Shown: positions 55,490 through 64,000 of the stretch, piece after piece
How the letters are laid out: each line of letters opens with the position of its first letter
Position numbering within the stretch: the first letter of the stretch is position 1
DNA from: Klebsiella electrica
Lineage (GTDB): Bacteria; Pseudomonadota; Gammaproteobacteria; Enterobacterales; Enterobacteriaceae
Reading direction: 5' to 3'
Length of the DNA stretch: 64,000 nt
Assembly (NCBI RefSeq): GCF_006711645.1
Contig: NZ_CP041247.1
Location: forward strand, 806,001-870,000
Notes under the pieces: model-generated
Database searches by the model: none
Seen by the model: the letters and a program-made list of their open reading frames with translations, nothing else
Told to the model about the DNA's origin: nothing
Program-made: the position numbers and the translations under genes

Positions 55490-56668
55490 ATGAAAGATGT
55501 CGTAATCGTTGGTGCGTTGCGCACCCCTATCGGGTGTTTTCAGGGGACGTTGTCGCGCCACTCTGCGGTAGAGTTGGGCAGTCTTGTGGTTAAGGCGCTG
55601 GTGGAACGTACCGGCATCGATCCGCAACGTGTTGATGAGGTGATCCTCGGGCAGGTACTGACCGCGGGGACCGGGCAAAACCCGGCCCGTCAATCGGCGA
55701 TCCGCGGCGGGCTGCCGAATACCGTTTCCGCCATTACGATTAACGATGTCTGCGGTTCCGGACTGAAGGCGCTGCATCTGGCGACACAGGCAATCCAGTG
55801 CGGCGAAGCCGACGTGGTGATTGCCGGCGGCCAGGAAAATATGAGCCGGGCGCCGCACGTTCTCACCGATAGCCGTACCGGCGCTCAGCTGGGCAACAGC
55901 CAGTTGATTGACAGCCTGGTTCACGATGGCCTGTGGGATGCCTTCAACGACTACCACATGGGAGTCACGGCGGAAAACCTGGCGCGTGAATATGGTATCA
56001 GCCGCGAGCTGCAGGATGCCTGGGCGCTGAGTTCACAGCATAAGGCCCGGCGGGCGATTGATTCAGGGCGCTTTCGCGACGAGATTGTGCCGGTGATGAC
56101 CGAGCTGAACGGGGTGCCGCGCACCGTTGATACCGATGAACAGCCGCGGGTCGATGCCAGCGCCGAAGGGCTGGCCAGCCTGCTACCCGCCTTCGATCGG
56201 CTGGGCTCGGTGACCGCGGGCAACGCGTCCAGCATCAACGACGGCGCGGCGGCGGTCATGATGATGAGCGAATCGAAAGCGCAGGAGCTGGGGCTGCCGA
56301 TCCTCGCGCGGATCCGCGCTTTTGCCAGCGTCGGCGTCGATCCGGCACTGATGGGGATCGCGCCGGTACACGCGACGCGCCGCTGTCTGGAAAGGGCGGG
56401 CTGGCGGCTCGATGAGGTCGATCTTATCGAGGCCAATGAGGCATTTGCCGCCCAGGCGATTTCTGTCGGCAGAGTGCTGGAATGGGATGAGCGCCGGGTC
56501 AATGTCAACGGCGGAGCGATTGCGCTGGGCCATCCCATCGGGGCATCCGGCTGTCGTATTCTGGTTTCTCTGGTGCACGAGATGATTAAACGCGATGCCC
56601 GCAAAGGGCTGGCTACGCTCTGTATCGGCGGCGGTCAGGGCGTTGCGCTGGCGGTAGAACGCGCCTAA
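55490..56668 (+). CDS. yqeF: YqeF, acetyl-CoA acetyltransferase (thiolase)
   Basis: Biosynthetic-type thiolase of 392 residues that condenses or cleaves acetoacetyl-CoA. Nucleophile Cys in TINDVCGSGLKALHLA (about 84-99), GGQENMSRAPH, VNGGAIALGHPIGASG (His) and LATLCIGGGQG (second catalytic Cys). It corresponds to E. coli YqeF throughout. RBS AGAGG lies upstream. A terminator follows, so it is probably transcribed alone. Confidence 0.9.
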   Translation: MKDVVIVGALRTPIGCFQGTLSRHSAVELGSLVVKALVERTGIDPQRVDEVILGQVLTAGTGQNPARQSAIRGGLPNTVSAITINDVCGSGLKALHLATQAIQCGEADVVIAGGQENMSRAPHVLTDSRTGAQLGNSQLIDSLVHDGLWDAFNDYHMGVTAENLAREYGISRELQDAWALSSQHKARRAIDSGRFRDEIVPVMTELNGVPRTVDTDEQPRVDASAEGLASLLPAFDRLGSVTAGNASSINDGAAAVMMMSESKAQELGLPILARIRAFASVGVDPALMGIAPVHATRRCLERAGWRLDEVDLIEANEAFAAQAISVGRVLEWDERRVNVNGGAIALGHPIGASGCRILVSLVHEMIKRDARKGLATLCIGGGQGVALAVERA

Positions 56669-56693
56669 TTCCTCTTTGCTTTACCTGCTTCTC

Positions 56694-56717
56694 AAGCCTC
56701 CTTGCGGAGGCTTTTTT
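56694..56717 (+). terminator. Rho-independent terminator of yqeF
   Basis: AAGCCTCC-TTGC-GGAGGCTT followed by a run of T. Confidence 0.85.
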
Positions 56718-56865
56718 ATTGGTTTTTCTTCCCGCAGAACCGGGAAAATTCAGCGAAACAGGGGCGATAAAGGCCCTTTTTGTTGAGCGTGGTCACGTCC
56801 TGCTGTGCCATGTTTTTTGAAACAAATAATTACGATCTTGATCACTAAAACTATATTCCTTAAAA

Positions 56866-56884
56866 AATAAAATACAGTTTCATA
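56866..56884. promoter_or_regulatory. KdgR-type box upstream of kdgM
   Basis: AATAAAATACAGTTTCATA fits the imperfect palindrome bound by KdgR (AATRAAAC-type half, GTTTCATT-type half), 38 bp before the kdgM start. A weak CRP-like GATCTTGATCAC lies upstream (56834-56845). Confidence 0.6.
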
Positions 56885-56921
56885 AAATAGAAACATAATT
56901 TTAATTTTAAAGGGGTACCCT

Positions 56922-57617
56922 ATGTTTGCAAGATCTCTGGCCCTTGCTACGCTCTGTGCCGCAGCCTTTTCCGCTTCCGCCGTCACGGTTGATTTGCGTC
57001 ATGAATTTATTGATGGAGGTAAGACGGATAAAACCAATGCCGACCGCGTCTCGGTCTCCCATCGCTTTGCCAACGGATTCGGCTTCTCCGTTGAGGCGAA
57101 GTGGAAGTCAGGCGGCGATAATACCGCGCAGCCGTATTCAGATTTTGTCGGCAATGGCCACGAAGAGACCATTAGCTGGCAGTGGAAGGCGAATCAGAAC
57201 TTCTCCGTGACGCCGGGGTTTAATATTGAGAGCAACGATAGCCGCTCAATCTACAAACCCAATCTGCGCGTCCAGTACAGCTTCGATAATGGTTTCTACG
57301 TGGCAGCCCGTTATCGCTACGACTATACCCGCTACCCGGCGAACGCCGGTAAAGAAGACGATAAAGTGAACCGTGGCGATGCGTGGGCCGGGTTTGTGAT
57401 GGGCAACTGGCGTACCGAGCTGAACTATGTTTATGCCCGCAGCACCGAGGGCGTGAAGCGCAACGACAACAAGCCGTACTCCCAGGAGTACAACGTGAAG
57501 CTGGCCTATAAGCTGGACAAAAACTGGGCGCCATATGGTGAAGTGGGCAACGTGGGCGTAAATGACCGCAGCGATCGCCAGACCCGTTTCCGCGTCGGGG
57601 TGGCTTACAGCTTCTGA
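56922..57617 (+). CDS. kdgM: KdgM-family oligogalacturonate porin
   Basis: A 231-residue outer-membrane channel. Signal peptide to about 20 (FSASAVTVDLRHEF), 12-strand barrel with the family blocks GFSVEAKWKSGG, RYRYDYTRYP, and C-terminal VGVAYSF with terminal Phe. Lets pectin-derived oligogalacturonates cross the outer membrane. Convergent with ogl and preceded by a KdgR-type box. Confidence 0.9.
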   Translation: MFARSLALATLCAAAFSASAVTVDLRHEFIDGGKTDKTNADRVSVSHRFANGFGFSVEAKWKSGGDNTAQPYSDFVGNGHEETISWQWKANQNFSVTPGFNIESNDSRSIYKPNLRVQYSFDNGFYVAARYRYDYTRYPANAGKEDDKVNRGDAWAGFVMGNWRTELNYVYARSTEGVKRNDNKPYSQEYNVKLAYKLDKNWAPYGEVGNVGVNDRSDRQTRFRVGVAYSF

Positions 57618-57638
57618 TAAAACCCTTTTCCGTCATGA

Positions 57639-57663
57639 CCCCGGAGCCGTCAGCCGGGGTTTT
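57639..57663 (+). terminator. Terminator of kdgM
   Basis: CCCCGG-AGCCGTCAG-CCGGGG followed by TTTT. Confidence 0.7.
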
Positions 57664-57770
57664 CTGTTTTTGTGGTCCGGCGGCGCTTCCTTTCGCGTTG
57701 ATTGAGGTGAAAGCGTGTTTTGCCGCTCGCGTTGTTGCGAGGGCCTGCGGAGGGACGGGTCACATGCAGC

Positions 57771-57795
57771 AAAAAAGCCCTCCGTGTAGGAGGGC
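57771..57795 (-). terminator. Terminator of ogl
   Basis: On the minus strand GCCCTCC-TACAC-GGAGGGC followed by six T. Confidence 0.8.
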
Positions 57796-57835
57796 AAGGC
57801 CAGTAACAGAAACACACTCAAAAACGATACGGATG

Positions 57836-59011
57836 CTACGCCTGCAGCATCTCCGGGTGCGCTGGCAGTTTCGCCAGGTAGATAGCCGGTTTCCCGTCTT
57901 TGTCCGAACTGAACAAAATCGCGCTATCGTCCGGCGTAAACGAAGGATGCGGATGGGTGACCTGACGGCTATTGGCGACCGTCGCCCAGGAGGTATCATG
58001 CCGGGCAACGCGGAAGTAAGCCTGTTTCGCAACATCAAAGACGTAGAGATACGGGTCGTTATCAATGGTGTAGCCGCTGGTATCTTTGACATCCACCGGC
58101 GTACCAGAGCCATCCCCAACCAGCAGCGTACCGTCGAAATTGCTCATCAGATGCGAGCAGGCGGGCATTTGCATCAGCGCGGTATTGATGCCGGTATCCG
58201 GATCGAAACGATAAATCGTCCGTCCCTGCTGACCTTTCAGATAGGAGACATAAATCAGCGCCGAACCGTTCGGGACCCAAAACTCGTGCGTGCAGCTTTC
58301 GCCAGCGGCATGCTCTTTGACTTTCCGCACGTGGCTGCCATCTTCGTTGACCATCCACATCCGGGCGTCGACCAGGTCGTGCGGCCCTTCATGGCAGAAA
58401 GCGACGGTATTGTCATCGAACGGACGATAGATAGGATGACCCAGCCATTTTTTCTCTTGATGAATAACGCGGCTTTCGCCGCTTTGCAGGTCAACGCGCA
58501 GCAGACGGCAGCGCGGGCCTTTATGGAAGAAGTCGTGGAAAATCTGCCAGTCGTTAAGCGGCGTCCAGTCGCTTTTGGCGATCTCAATGCCGACCAGTTT
58601 GCTGCAGTCGCTGTTGGCGACCCAGGTACCGTAGCCGACCCACTCATCCGGGACGCGATAGACCTGACGTTCCTCGAGGGTGGAAAGGTTGACTTCCAGC
58701 AGCGTGCGGTCGTTTTTCACGTAATAGAGCGCGGAGTCATCCGGCGAGAGGAAGCCGCCAAAGGTATTATCACCGGCGCCTTCGGTGAGCTGTACGGCCT
58801 CGGCTGTCGCGATATTTAACAGATAGTAGTTCCAGTGGCCATCAAACTCGCCGGCGAACAGCAGGTGGCTACCGTCATTAAAAAAACACTTCTGATAGAA
58901 ATAGTTACGATGACAGGTGACTTCCGGAGGGGTTAAGCGGGTGATCTCCGCGCCGGTATCCGGATCGCGACTGACTGCATAATTCAATTTTACCCGCATG
59001 CCTTTAGCCAT
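57836..59011 (-). CDS. ogl: Oligogalacturonate lyase
   Basis: Cytoplasmic lyase of 391 residues (polysaccharide lyase family 22, seven-bladed propeller) that cleaves unsaturated digalacturonate to 5-keto-4-deoxyuronate. Family blocks: RLTPPEVTCHRNYFYQKCFF, DNTFGGFLSPDD, YGTWVANSDCSK, WLGHPIYRPFDDNTVAFCHEGPHDLVDARMW (metal-site His), ESCTHEFWVPNGS (His) and QVTHPHPSFTPDD. Close to the Dickeya enzyme. A KdgR-type box lies 88 bp upstream. Confidence 0.94.
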   Translation of the reverse strand: MAKGMRVKLNYAVSRDPDTGAEITRLTPPEVTCHRNYFYQKCFFNDGSHLLFAGEFDGHWNYYLLNIATAEAVQLTEGAGDNTFGGFLSPDDSALYYVKNDRTLLEVNLSTLEERQVYRVPDEWVGYGTWVANSDCSKLVGIEIAKSDWTPLNDWQIFHDFFHKGPRCRLLRVDLQSGESRVIHQEKKWLGHPIYRPFDDNTVAFCHEGPHDLVDARMWMVNEDGSHVRKVKEHAAGESCTHEFWVPNGSALIYVSYLKGQQGRTIYRFDPDTGINTALMQMPACSHLMSNFDGTLLVGDGSGTPVDVKDTSGYTIDNDPYLYVFDVAKQAYFRVARHDTSWATVANSRQVTHPHPSFTPDDSAILFSSDKDGKPAIYLAKLPAHPEMLQA

Positions 59012-59098
59012 GATGTACTCCTTTTCCTTCCCGCGATGTCGTCTGTCGGCAGGGGACGTATAGCCAGGGAAGTTGATTTAAAAGATGGGTGTTAATTT

Positions 59099-59117
59099 AT
59101 AAAAACATTGTTTCATT
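59099..59117. promoter_or_regulatory. KdgR-type box upstream of ogl
   Basis: ATAAAAACATTGTTTCATT, very near the KdgR palindrome, between ogl and kduD on the ogl side. Confidence 0.7.
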
Positions 59118-59343
59118 TTTTGTGATGACGAACGCAGTTCACTATAAAATCTTGCACTAGATCGCGGTTTTTTTGCTCTTTCTTCCGCTTTACCGAGGCT
59201 AACTTTGTTTTCATACCTGCTTTTTGCGTTTTGTCGCCATCGTTCAAATATCAATTAATTTATTGTATTTTATCATTTTTATTTCTTTTGCTGTCTCTCT
59301 CCTGGCGATCTGTTTTGTATTTTTGCTAAACAGACCACAAAAA

Positions 59344-59362
59344 TATGAAACGTTGTTTTAAT
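59344..59362. promoter_or_regulatory. KdgR-type box 1 upstream of kduD
   Basis: TATGAAACGTTGTTTTAAT, matching both half-sites of the KdgR palindrome, about 185 bp before kduD. Confidence 0.65.
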
Positions 59363-59410
59363 AAAAATTGAAAACGACTTTCCCCGAGGGTAAGATGTCG
59401 ACAACAGTAA

Positions 59411-59429
59411 AACGAAACTGTGTTTTATT
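59411..59429. promoter_or_regulatory. KdgR-type box 2 upstream of kduD
   Basis: AACGAAACTGTGTTTTATT, 67 bp from box 1 and about 120 bp before kduD. Confidence 0.65.
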
Positions 59430-59547
59430 TTTTAGGTGGGTCATACCCAGAGCGTTTTCCCTGGCGTAAGCAACCGTGAGGGATGCGGATCGGACAAATA
59501 GAACCTTGCCTGTGTTGTACGGGCTCTGAAAGATTAAGGAACAAAGT

Positions 59548-60309
59548 ATGATACTCGATGCATTCTCTCTACAGGGTAAAGTGGCGGTTGTCACCGGCTG
59601 TGATACCGGGCTGGGTCAGGGTATGGCACTCGGTCTGGCCGAAGCGGGCTGCGATATTGTCGGCATTAATATTGTCGAGCCGGTAGAAACGATCGCGCGC
59701 GTCACCGCGCTGGGGCGTCGTTTCCTCAGCCTGACCGCCGATTTGCGCCAGATTGATGGTATTCCTCAACTGCTGGAGCGCGCGGTGGCCGAATTTGGCC
59801 ATATCGATATTCTGGTCAACAACGCCGGTCTGATTCGCCGTCAGGATGCCCTTGAATTCAGTGAGAAGGACTGGGATGACGTGATGGATCTGAATATCAA
59901 GACCGTGTTCTTTATGTCCCAGGCGGCGGCGAAGCATTTTATTGCCCAGGGTAACGGCGGCAAGATCATTAACATCGCGTCGATGCTCTCTTTCCAGGGC
60001 GGCATTCGCGTACCGTCCTACACCGCATCAAAAAGCGGCGTGATGGGGGTGACCCGCCTGCTGGCGAACGAATGGGCGAAGTACAACATCAACGTCAACG
60101 CGATTGCACCGGGCTATATGGCAACCAACAATACCCAGCAGCTGCGCTCCGATGAACAGCGCAGCGGGGAAATTCTTGACCGCATTCCGGCAGGGCGCTG
60201 GGGTTTACCGGGCGATCTGATGGGGCCGGTGGTCTTCCTCTCCTCCCGCGCAGCGGATTACATTAACGGCTACACCGTGGCGGTCGATGGCGGTTGGCTG
60301 GCGCGCTAA
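59548..60309 (+). CDS. kduD: 2-dehydro-3-deoxy-D-gluconate 5-dehydrogenase
   Basis: SDR of 253 residues that reduces 3-deoxy-D-glycero-2,5-hexodiulosonate to 2-keto-3-deoxygluconate, the step after KduI. TGCDTGLGQGMALGLAEAGCDIVGIN is the NAD loop, ILVNNAGLIRRQDALEFSEKDWDDV is characteristic of KduD, the catalytic Tyr and Lys are in SYTASKSGVMGV, and the tail is YINGYTVAVDGGWLAR. kduI, its usual partner, is not in the window. araE follows on the same strand, as E. coli has araE next to kduD. Confidence 0.93.
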   Translation: MILDAFSLQGKVAVVTGCDTGLGQGMALGLAEAGCDIVGINIVEPVETIARVTALGRRFLSLTADLRQIDGIPQLLERAVAEFGHIDILVNNAGLIRRQDALEFSEKDWDDVMDLNIKTVFFMSQAAAKHFIAQGNGGKIINIASMLSFQGGIRVPSYTASKSGVMGVTRLLANEWAKYNINVNAIAPGYMATNNTQQLRSDEQRSGEILDRIPAGRWGLPGDLMGPVVFLSSRAADYINGYTVAVDGGWLAR

Positions 60310-60330
60310 GCCGGCGCGGCGACAGGCGAT

Positions 60331-60359
60331 AAACCCTGCTTTGACGGCAGGGTTTTTTT
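60331..60359 (+). terminator. Rho-independent terminator of kduD
   Basis: AAACCCTGC-TTTGACG-GCAGGGTTT continuing into a T-run. Confidence 0.85.
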
Positions 60360-60583
60360 ATTGCTGGCGGCGGGCGGGCCACTTCCCGATGCGGCAACCG
60401 ACGCAACGGTGATGAAAGATGAACATTAATTATCCATATTGATATGGTGAGGGATTTAAAAATCGTCCATATCATTTCATCGGGATCTCATCAACATCCC
60501 AATAGATAAAAGGGGTTAATAAAAATAGATTGATGAAACGGGAATAATAGAAAGTTTAATGTCCATCACAAAACAAGTCCTTC

Positions 60584-60600
60584 CAGCAATTTAATCCATA
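60584..60600 (+). promoter_or_regulatory. AraC-type half-site upstream of araE
   Basis: CAGC-AATTTAA-TCCATA fits the AraC half-site TAGC-N7-TCCATA at all but one fixed position. It lies 84 bp before the araE start. A weaker partner 21 bp downstream (TGACGTCTCATCCCTGA, 60605-60621) has the right spacing. Confidence 0.6.
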
Positions 60601-60683
60601 TTTTTGACGTCTCATCCCTGACACCTTGTCGCACCGATCGCGTACTTTCACTGCACGTCTTACTTTGCTCAGGCAGGAAAAAA

Positions 60684-62102
60684 ATGACCTCAATCAGTGA
60701 CGGCTCGACGGTGCTGGCGCGTAGCCAGCGTGATACCCGACGTATGAATCAGTTTGTCTCTATTGCCGCTGCGGTGGCTGGATTGCTTTTTGGCCTCGAT
60801 ATTGGGGTGATTGCCGGGGCGCTGCCCTTTATTACCGATCATTTTGTCTTATCCAGCCGACTGCAGGAGTGGGTGGTCAGCAGCATGATGCTGGGGGCGG
60901 CGGTTGGCGCGCTGTTCAACGGCTGGCTCTCCTTCCGCCTGGGACGTAAATACAGCCTGATGGCGGGGGCGATATTGTTTGTGGCCGGGTCAATCGGATC
61001 GGCGTTTGCCGCAAGCGTCGAAATGCTGCTGGCGGCGAGGATCATTCTCGGTATCGCCGTGGGCATTGCCTCTTATACCGCGCCGCTGTATCTTTCTGAA
61101 ATGGCGAGCGAAAACGTGCGTGGCAAGATGATCAGTATGTATCAGCTGATGGTGACGCTGGGGATCGTCATGGCCTTCCTGTCCGATACCGCATTCAGCT
61201 ACAGCGGTAACTGGCGGGCGATGCTGGGCGTGCTGGCGCTGCCGGCGATCCTGCTGATCGTTCTGGTGATTTTCCTGCCGAACAGCCCGCGCTGGCTGGC
61301 GGAAAAAGGACGCCATATCGAAGCGGAAGAGGTGCTGCGCATGCTGCGCGATACCTCGGAAAAAGCCCGTGATGAGCTCAATGAAATCCGCGAAAGCCTG
61401 AAGCTGAAGCAAGGCGGCTGGGCGCTGTTTAAGATCAATCGCAACGTCCGCCGCGCGGTATTTCTTGGCATGTTGTTGCAGGCGATGCAGCAATTTACCG
61501 GCATGAATATCATCATGTACTACGCGCCGCGTATTTTTAAAATGGCCGGTTTCACCACCACCGAGCAGCAGATGATTGCCACGCTGGTGGTGGGCCTGAC
61601 CTTTATGTTTGCGACCTTTATCGCGGTCTTTACCGTCGATAAAGCCGGGCGTAAACCGGCGTTGAAAATCGGCTTTAGCGTGATGGCTATCGGCACGCTG
61701 GTGCTGGGTTACTGCCTGATGCAGTTTGATAACGGTACCGCCTCCAGCGGCCTGTCCTGGCTTTCCGTCGGTATGACCATGATGTGTATAGCGGGCTATG
61801 CGATGAGCGCCGCGCCGGTGGTATGGATCCTGTGTTCGGAAATTCAGCCGCTGAAATGCCGCGACTTCGGCATTACCTGTTCAACTACCACCAACTGGGT
61901 GTCGAACATGATTATCGGCGCCACCTTCCTGACGCTGCTGGACAGCATTGGCGCGGCGGGGACCTTCTGGCTCTATACCGCGCTGAACGTGGCGTTTATC
62001 GGCGTGACGTTCTGGCTGATTCCGGAAACCAAAAACGTTACGCTCGAACACATCGAGCGCCGACTGATGTCCGGTGAAAAGCTGCGCAACATCGGTAATT
62101 AA
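60684..62102 (+). CDS. araE: AraE, arabinose:proton symporter
   Basis: Sugar-porter MFS protein of 472 residues, the length of E. coli AraE and nearly identical over long stretches: [62 protein letters not shown] and the tail [16 protein letters not shown]. Imports L-arabinose with a proton. Preceded by an AraC-type half-site, so probably arabinose-induced. It ends directly at the convergent lacI-type gene. Confidence 0.95.
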   Translation: MTSISDGSTVLARSQRDTRRMNQFVSIAAAVAGLLFGLDIGVIAGALPFITDHFVLSSRLQEWVVSSMMLGAAVGALFNGWLSFRLGRKYSLMAGAILFVAGSIGSAFAASVEMLLAARIILGIAVGIASYTAPLYLSEMASENVRGKMISMYQLMVTLGIVMAFLSDTAFSYSGNWRAMLGVLALPAILLIVLVIFLPNSPRWLAEKGRHIEAEEVLRMLRDTSEKARDELNEIRESLKLKQGGWALFKINRNVRRAVFLGMLLQAMQQFTGMNIIMYYAPRIFKMAGFTTTEQQMIATLVVGLTFMFATFIAVFTVDKAGRKPALKIGFSVMAIGTLVLGYCLMQFDNGTASSGLSWLSVGMTMMCIAGYAMSAAPVVWILCSEIQPLKCRDFGITCSTTTNWVSNMIIGATFLTLLDSIGAAGTFWLYTALNVAFIGVTFWLIPETKNVTLEHIERRLMSGEKLRNIGN

Positions 62103-63098
62103 TTACAGGGATGCTCTTGGTAGCCACGGACTGGCTACGCGTATCGTTTCCCGATGGCTATCGCCGTTAATAATATGCAGGGCGCTCAGGCGCCCGATAT
62201 CATAGTGCGGCAGCTGCACCGTCGACAGCGGCGGTAAAAACAGATCGCCAATGCCGACCATATTATCGTAGCCCACCACCGCAACATCCTGCGGGATCCG
62301 CAATCCCTGCGCCAGCAGCGTCTGATAGACCATAAAGGCGATACGATCGTTACCGCAGATAACCGCATCGAATCGCGGCTTTCCCTCGCGGAGATGGCTC
62401 TGCACCACGGCGGGGATATCATGGTAGTGCTGATCGCCGAAGGCCATATAGCTGTGCACCAACGTATCCGGGTCGATACCGGCTTCGCGGCAGGCGCGCT
62501 CCAGCCCCTGGCGACGGCGCACGGTGGCGAGATGGTTAGCCGGAAGGTGTAAACAGAGCGGATTACGATAGCCTGCGGCGAGCAGGGCTTTTACCGCAAC
62601 GTACTGACCCTGTTCATCATCAGGAATATAGCTGGCGATCGGGTCGTTAAGACTTTCGCAGTTGGCGAGGACGCAGGGGAGCGTCAGCAGCTTGGCCGGA
62701 ACGGGCACCTGGCGCAGCCCCATGGTGGTGTAGATGATACCGTCAGGGCGGTGGGAGAGCAGCAGGTCGACGATGTTTTCCGGGCTGTCATCGGAAAACA
62801 TGTTCACCACGAAGCTGTTCCAGCCGTGCGCGCGGGCGGTCTCTTCGATAGACAGCGCGATCTCAACCGAAAACGGCGTGGTGACGGTATCCAGCGCCAG
62901 GACGCCAATGGTATTCGGCGTGGCGCGCGCGCCGCGAATTTTCTTGGCTGACAGGTCGGGGACGTAGTTGGTCTGCTCGATAGCAGACTGAACGCGAGCC
63001 AGCGTTTCGGGTTTCAGACGTTCCGGGTTGTTCAGCGCCCGTGAAACCGTCATCAGAGATACGTTTGCCAGTTTTGCCACATCTTTCAAGGATGCCAT
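62103..63098 (-). CDS. LacI-family repressor, CscR-like
   Basis: A 331-residue repressor: N-terminal helix-turn-helix MASLKDVAKLANVSLMTVSRALNNPERL and hinge NYVPDLSAKKIRG, then periplasmic-binding-protein-like sugar domain (TPFSVEIALSIEETA, RPDGIIYTTMGLR, VICGNDRIAFMVYQTLLAQGLRIPQDVAVVGYDN). It resembles CscR, the sucrose repressor of E. coli. The ATG at 63098 is used (GGAGTGG upstream) instead of the longer frame from 63140. Divergent from an oligosaccharide permease, with two GTTAACGTTA-type operators between them. Confidence 0.85.
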   Translation of the reverse strand: MASLKDVAKLANVSLMTVSRALNNPERLKPETLARVQSAIEQTNYVPDLSAKKIRGARATPNTIGVLALDTVTTPFSVEIALSIEETARAHGWNSFVVNMFSDDSPENIVDLLLSHRPDGIIYTTMGLRQVPVPAKLLTLPCVLANCESLNDPIASYIPDDEQGQYVAVKALLAAGYRNPLCLHLPANHLATVRRRQGLERACREAGIDPDTLVHSYMAFGDQHYHDIPAVVQSHLREGKPRFDAVICGNDRIAFMVYQTLLAQGLRIPQDVAVVGYDNMVGIGDLFLPPLSTVQLPHYDIGRLSALHIINGDSHRETIRVASPWLPRASL

Positions 63099-63236
63099 AT
63101 TTCCCACTCCACCGTTGCCGCCGTGCAACAGGCTATACAACTAAGTCGCTGATGTAAAAGGATCATACGATATTCTATCGCACGTCGTGTTCTGTCAGTG
63201 GAGCGGATTCTTTGATCGCGATCGCACCTCTGCTAT

Positions 63237-63248
63237 GTTAACGTTAAC
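63237..63248. promoter_or_regulatory. LacI-family operator, copy 1
   Basis: GTTAACGTTAAC, a perfect 12-bp palindrome with the central CG common in LacI-family operators. Confidence 0.6.
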
Positions 63249-63300
63249 TTTTGTGATTAACATCATGTATCTCAGTAAAACGGCATGATTTATGTTTTTT

Positions 63301-63312
63301 GTTAACGTTACC
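63301..63312. promoter_or_regulatory. LacI-family operator, copy 2
   Basis: GTTAACGTTACC, 11 of 12 positions equal to copy 1; centre-to-centre distance 64 bp, close to six helical turns. Lies 31 bp before the permease start. Confidence 0.6.
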
Positions 63313-63343
63313 ATTGCATGCATTACCCCTACACGAGAATGTC

Positions 63344-64000
63344 ATGATGAAAGCCCATCACTCTCACAGCTATCCGTTACTCAGCGCGTTACTGTTTTTC
63401 TTTTTTGTCACCTGGTCCTCTTCCGGCTCATTGCTCTCTATCTGGTTGCACCAGGAAGTGGGGCTTAAGCCGGGGGATACTGGGATCATCTATGCCGTGC
63501 TTTCCGTATCAGCGCTGTTTGCCCAGGTGTGTTACGGCTTTATTCAGGACAAGCTCGGGCTGCGTAAAAATCTGCTCTGGTATATCACCGTGCTGCTGAT
63601 CCTCTCCGGACCGGCGTATCTGCTGTTTGGTTATCTGCTGAAAATAAACGTGCTGCTCGGCAGTATCTTTGGCGGGATCTATATCGGCTTAACCTTTAAC
63701 GGTGGTATCGGAGTCCTCGAATCCTACACCGAACGCGTGGCGCGCCAGAGCCAGTTTGAGTTTGGTCGGGCGCGTATGTGGGGCTCGCTGGGCTGGGCGG
63801 TGGCGACCTTTTTTGCCGGGCTGCTGTTTAACATCAACCCGAAACTCAACTTTGCGGTCGCCAGCGGTTCCGGCCTGGTGTTCTTTATTCTGCTGGCGCG
63901 ACTGCGGGTCTCTTCCGCGCCGCACGCCATGCAGGAAGCGGTATCCGGCGGTAAAGTGACGCTGGAAGACGCCCTGCGTCTGCTGACCCTGCCGCGTTTC
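63344..64000 (+). CDS. Oligosaccharide:proton symporter (LacY/RafB/MelY type), partial
   Basis: The first 219 residues of an MFS permease of the LacY family, cut by the window end. FFFVTWSSSGSLLSIWLHQEVGLKPGDTGIIYAVLS, QDKLGLRKNLLW, GGIYIGLTFNGGIGVLESYTERVARQSQFEFGRARMWGSLGWA match LacY, RafB and MelY. The substrate (lactose, raffinose, melibiose or sucrose) cannot be told, although the CscR-like repressor suggests a sucrose or raffinose-type sugar. Start at 63344 or the adjacent ATG 63347. Confidence 0.87.
   Translation, partial: MMKAHHSHSYPLLSALLFFFFVTWSSSGSLLSIWLHQEVGLKPGDTGIIYAVLSVSALFAQVCYGFIQDKLGLRKNLLWYITVLLILSGPAYLLFGYLLKINVLLGSIFGGIYIGLTFNGGIGVLESYTERVARQSQFEFGRARMWGSLGWAVATFFAGLLFNINPKLNFAVASGSGLVFFILLARLRVSSAPHAMQEAVSGGKVTLEDALRLLTLPRF

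Noticed and set aside
57635..58819. Open frame of 394 codons antisense to ogl
   Set aside because: The opposite strand encodes a well-conserved oligogalacturonate lyase with all motifs; the antisense frame shows no family features or RBS.

Overview
The window is chromosomal DNA of a Klebsiella-type enterobacterium (Klebsiella or a close relative such as Raoultella; I cannot resolve the species). The main evidence is a type 1 fimbrial operon ending in fimK, a type 3 fimbrial operon mrkABCDF with its c-di-GMP regulators mrkH, mrkI and mrkJ, an acetoin reductase, and E. coli-like gene pairs (yjdI-yjdJ, ytcA-mdtNOP, yqeG/yqeF, kduD-araE).

Layout. 1-1100: 5' part of a xylose isomerase gene with a CRP-type promoter, and a small unknown membrane-anchored protein. 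1141-8710: a YgeV-like sigma-54 activator divergent from a catabolic operon (dpaL, ygeY, N-acyl-D-amino-acid deacylase, MFS permease), with a sigma-54 promoter and an upstream palindrome between them. 8870-23860: VOC protein, POT peptide transporter, acetoin reductase, large AcoK/MalT-type LuxR regulator, ytcA-mdtNOP efflux operon, yjdIJ, an MFS exporter, an aberrant SDR and a YceI protein, followed by an IS3-family remnant.

24494-34815: type 1 fimbriae, all on the minus strand: fimB, fimE, the invertible switch fimS, then fimAICDFGHK. In this assembly the switch lies in the OFF orientation. 35881-42028: LysE exporter/Lrp regulator, NicO-family metal transporter, MarR regulator/EamA exporter with two copies of an operator, a DUF1471 protein, and an uncharacterised ABM-ACT-ArsR operon. 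42510-51141: type 3 fimbriae mrkABCDF on plus, then mrkJ, mrkI and mrkH on minus. An IS5-family (IS427-like) insertion sits exactly at the mrkI stop codon and separates mrkI from mrkJ.

51555-64000: pyridoxal-reductase-like aldo/keto reductase, yqeG, PACE efflux protein with a divergent LysR regulator, yqeF, a pectin-oligomer block (kdgM, ogl, kduD) with four KdgR-type boxes, araE with an AraC-type half-site, and a CscR-like LacI repressor divergent from a lactose/raffinose-type permease that runs off the end.

Common themes are surface adhesion controlled by phase variation and c-di-GMP (FimK, MrkJ, MrkH), uptake and breakdown of plant-derived sugars (xylose, arabinose, oligogalacturonate, oligosaccharides), scavenging of unusual amino acids, and several regulator/exporter pairs. 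I found no CRISPR array, rRNA or tRNA.
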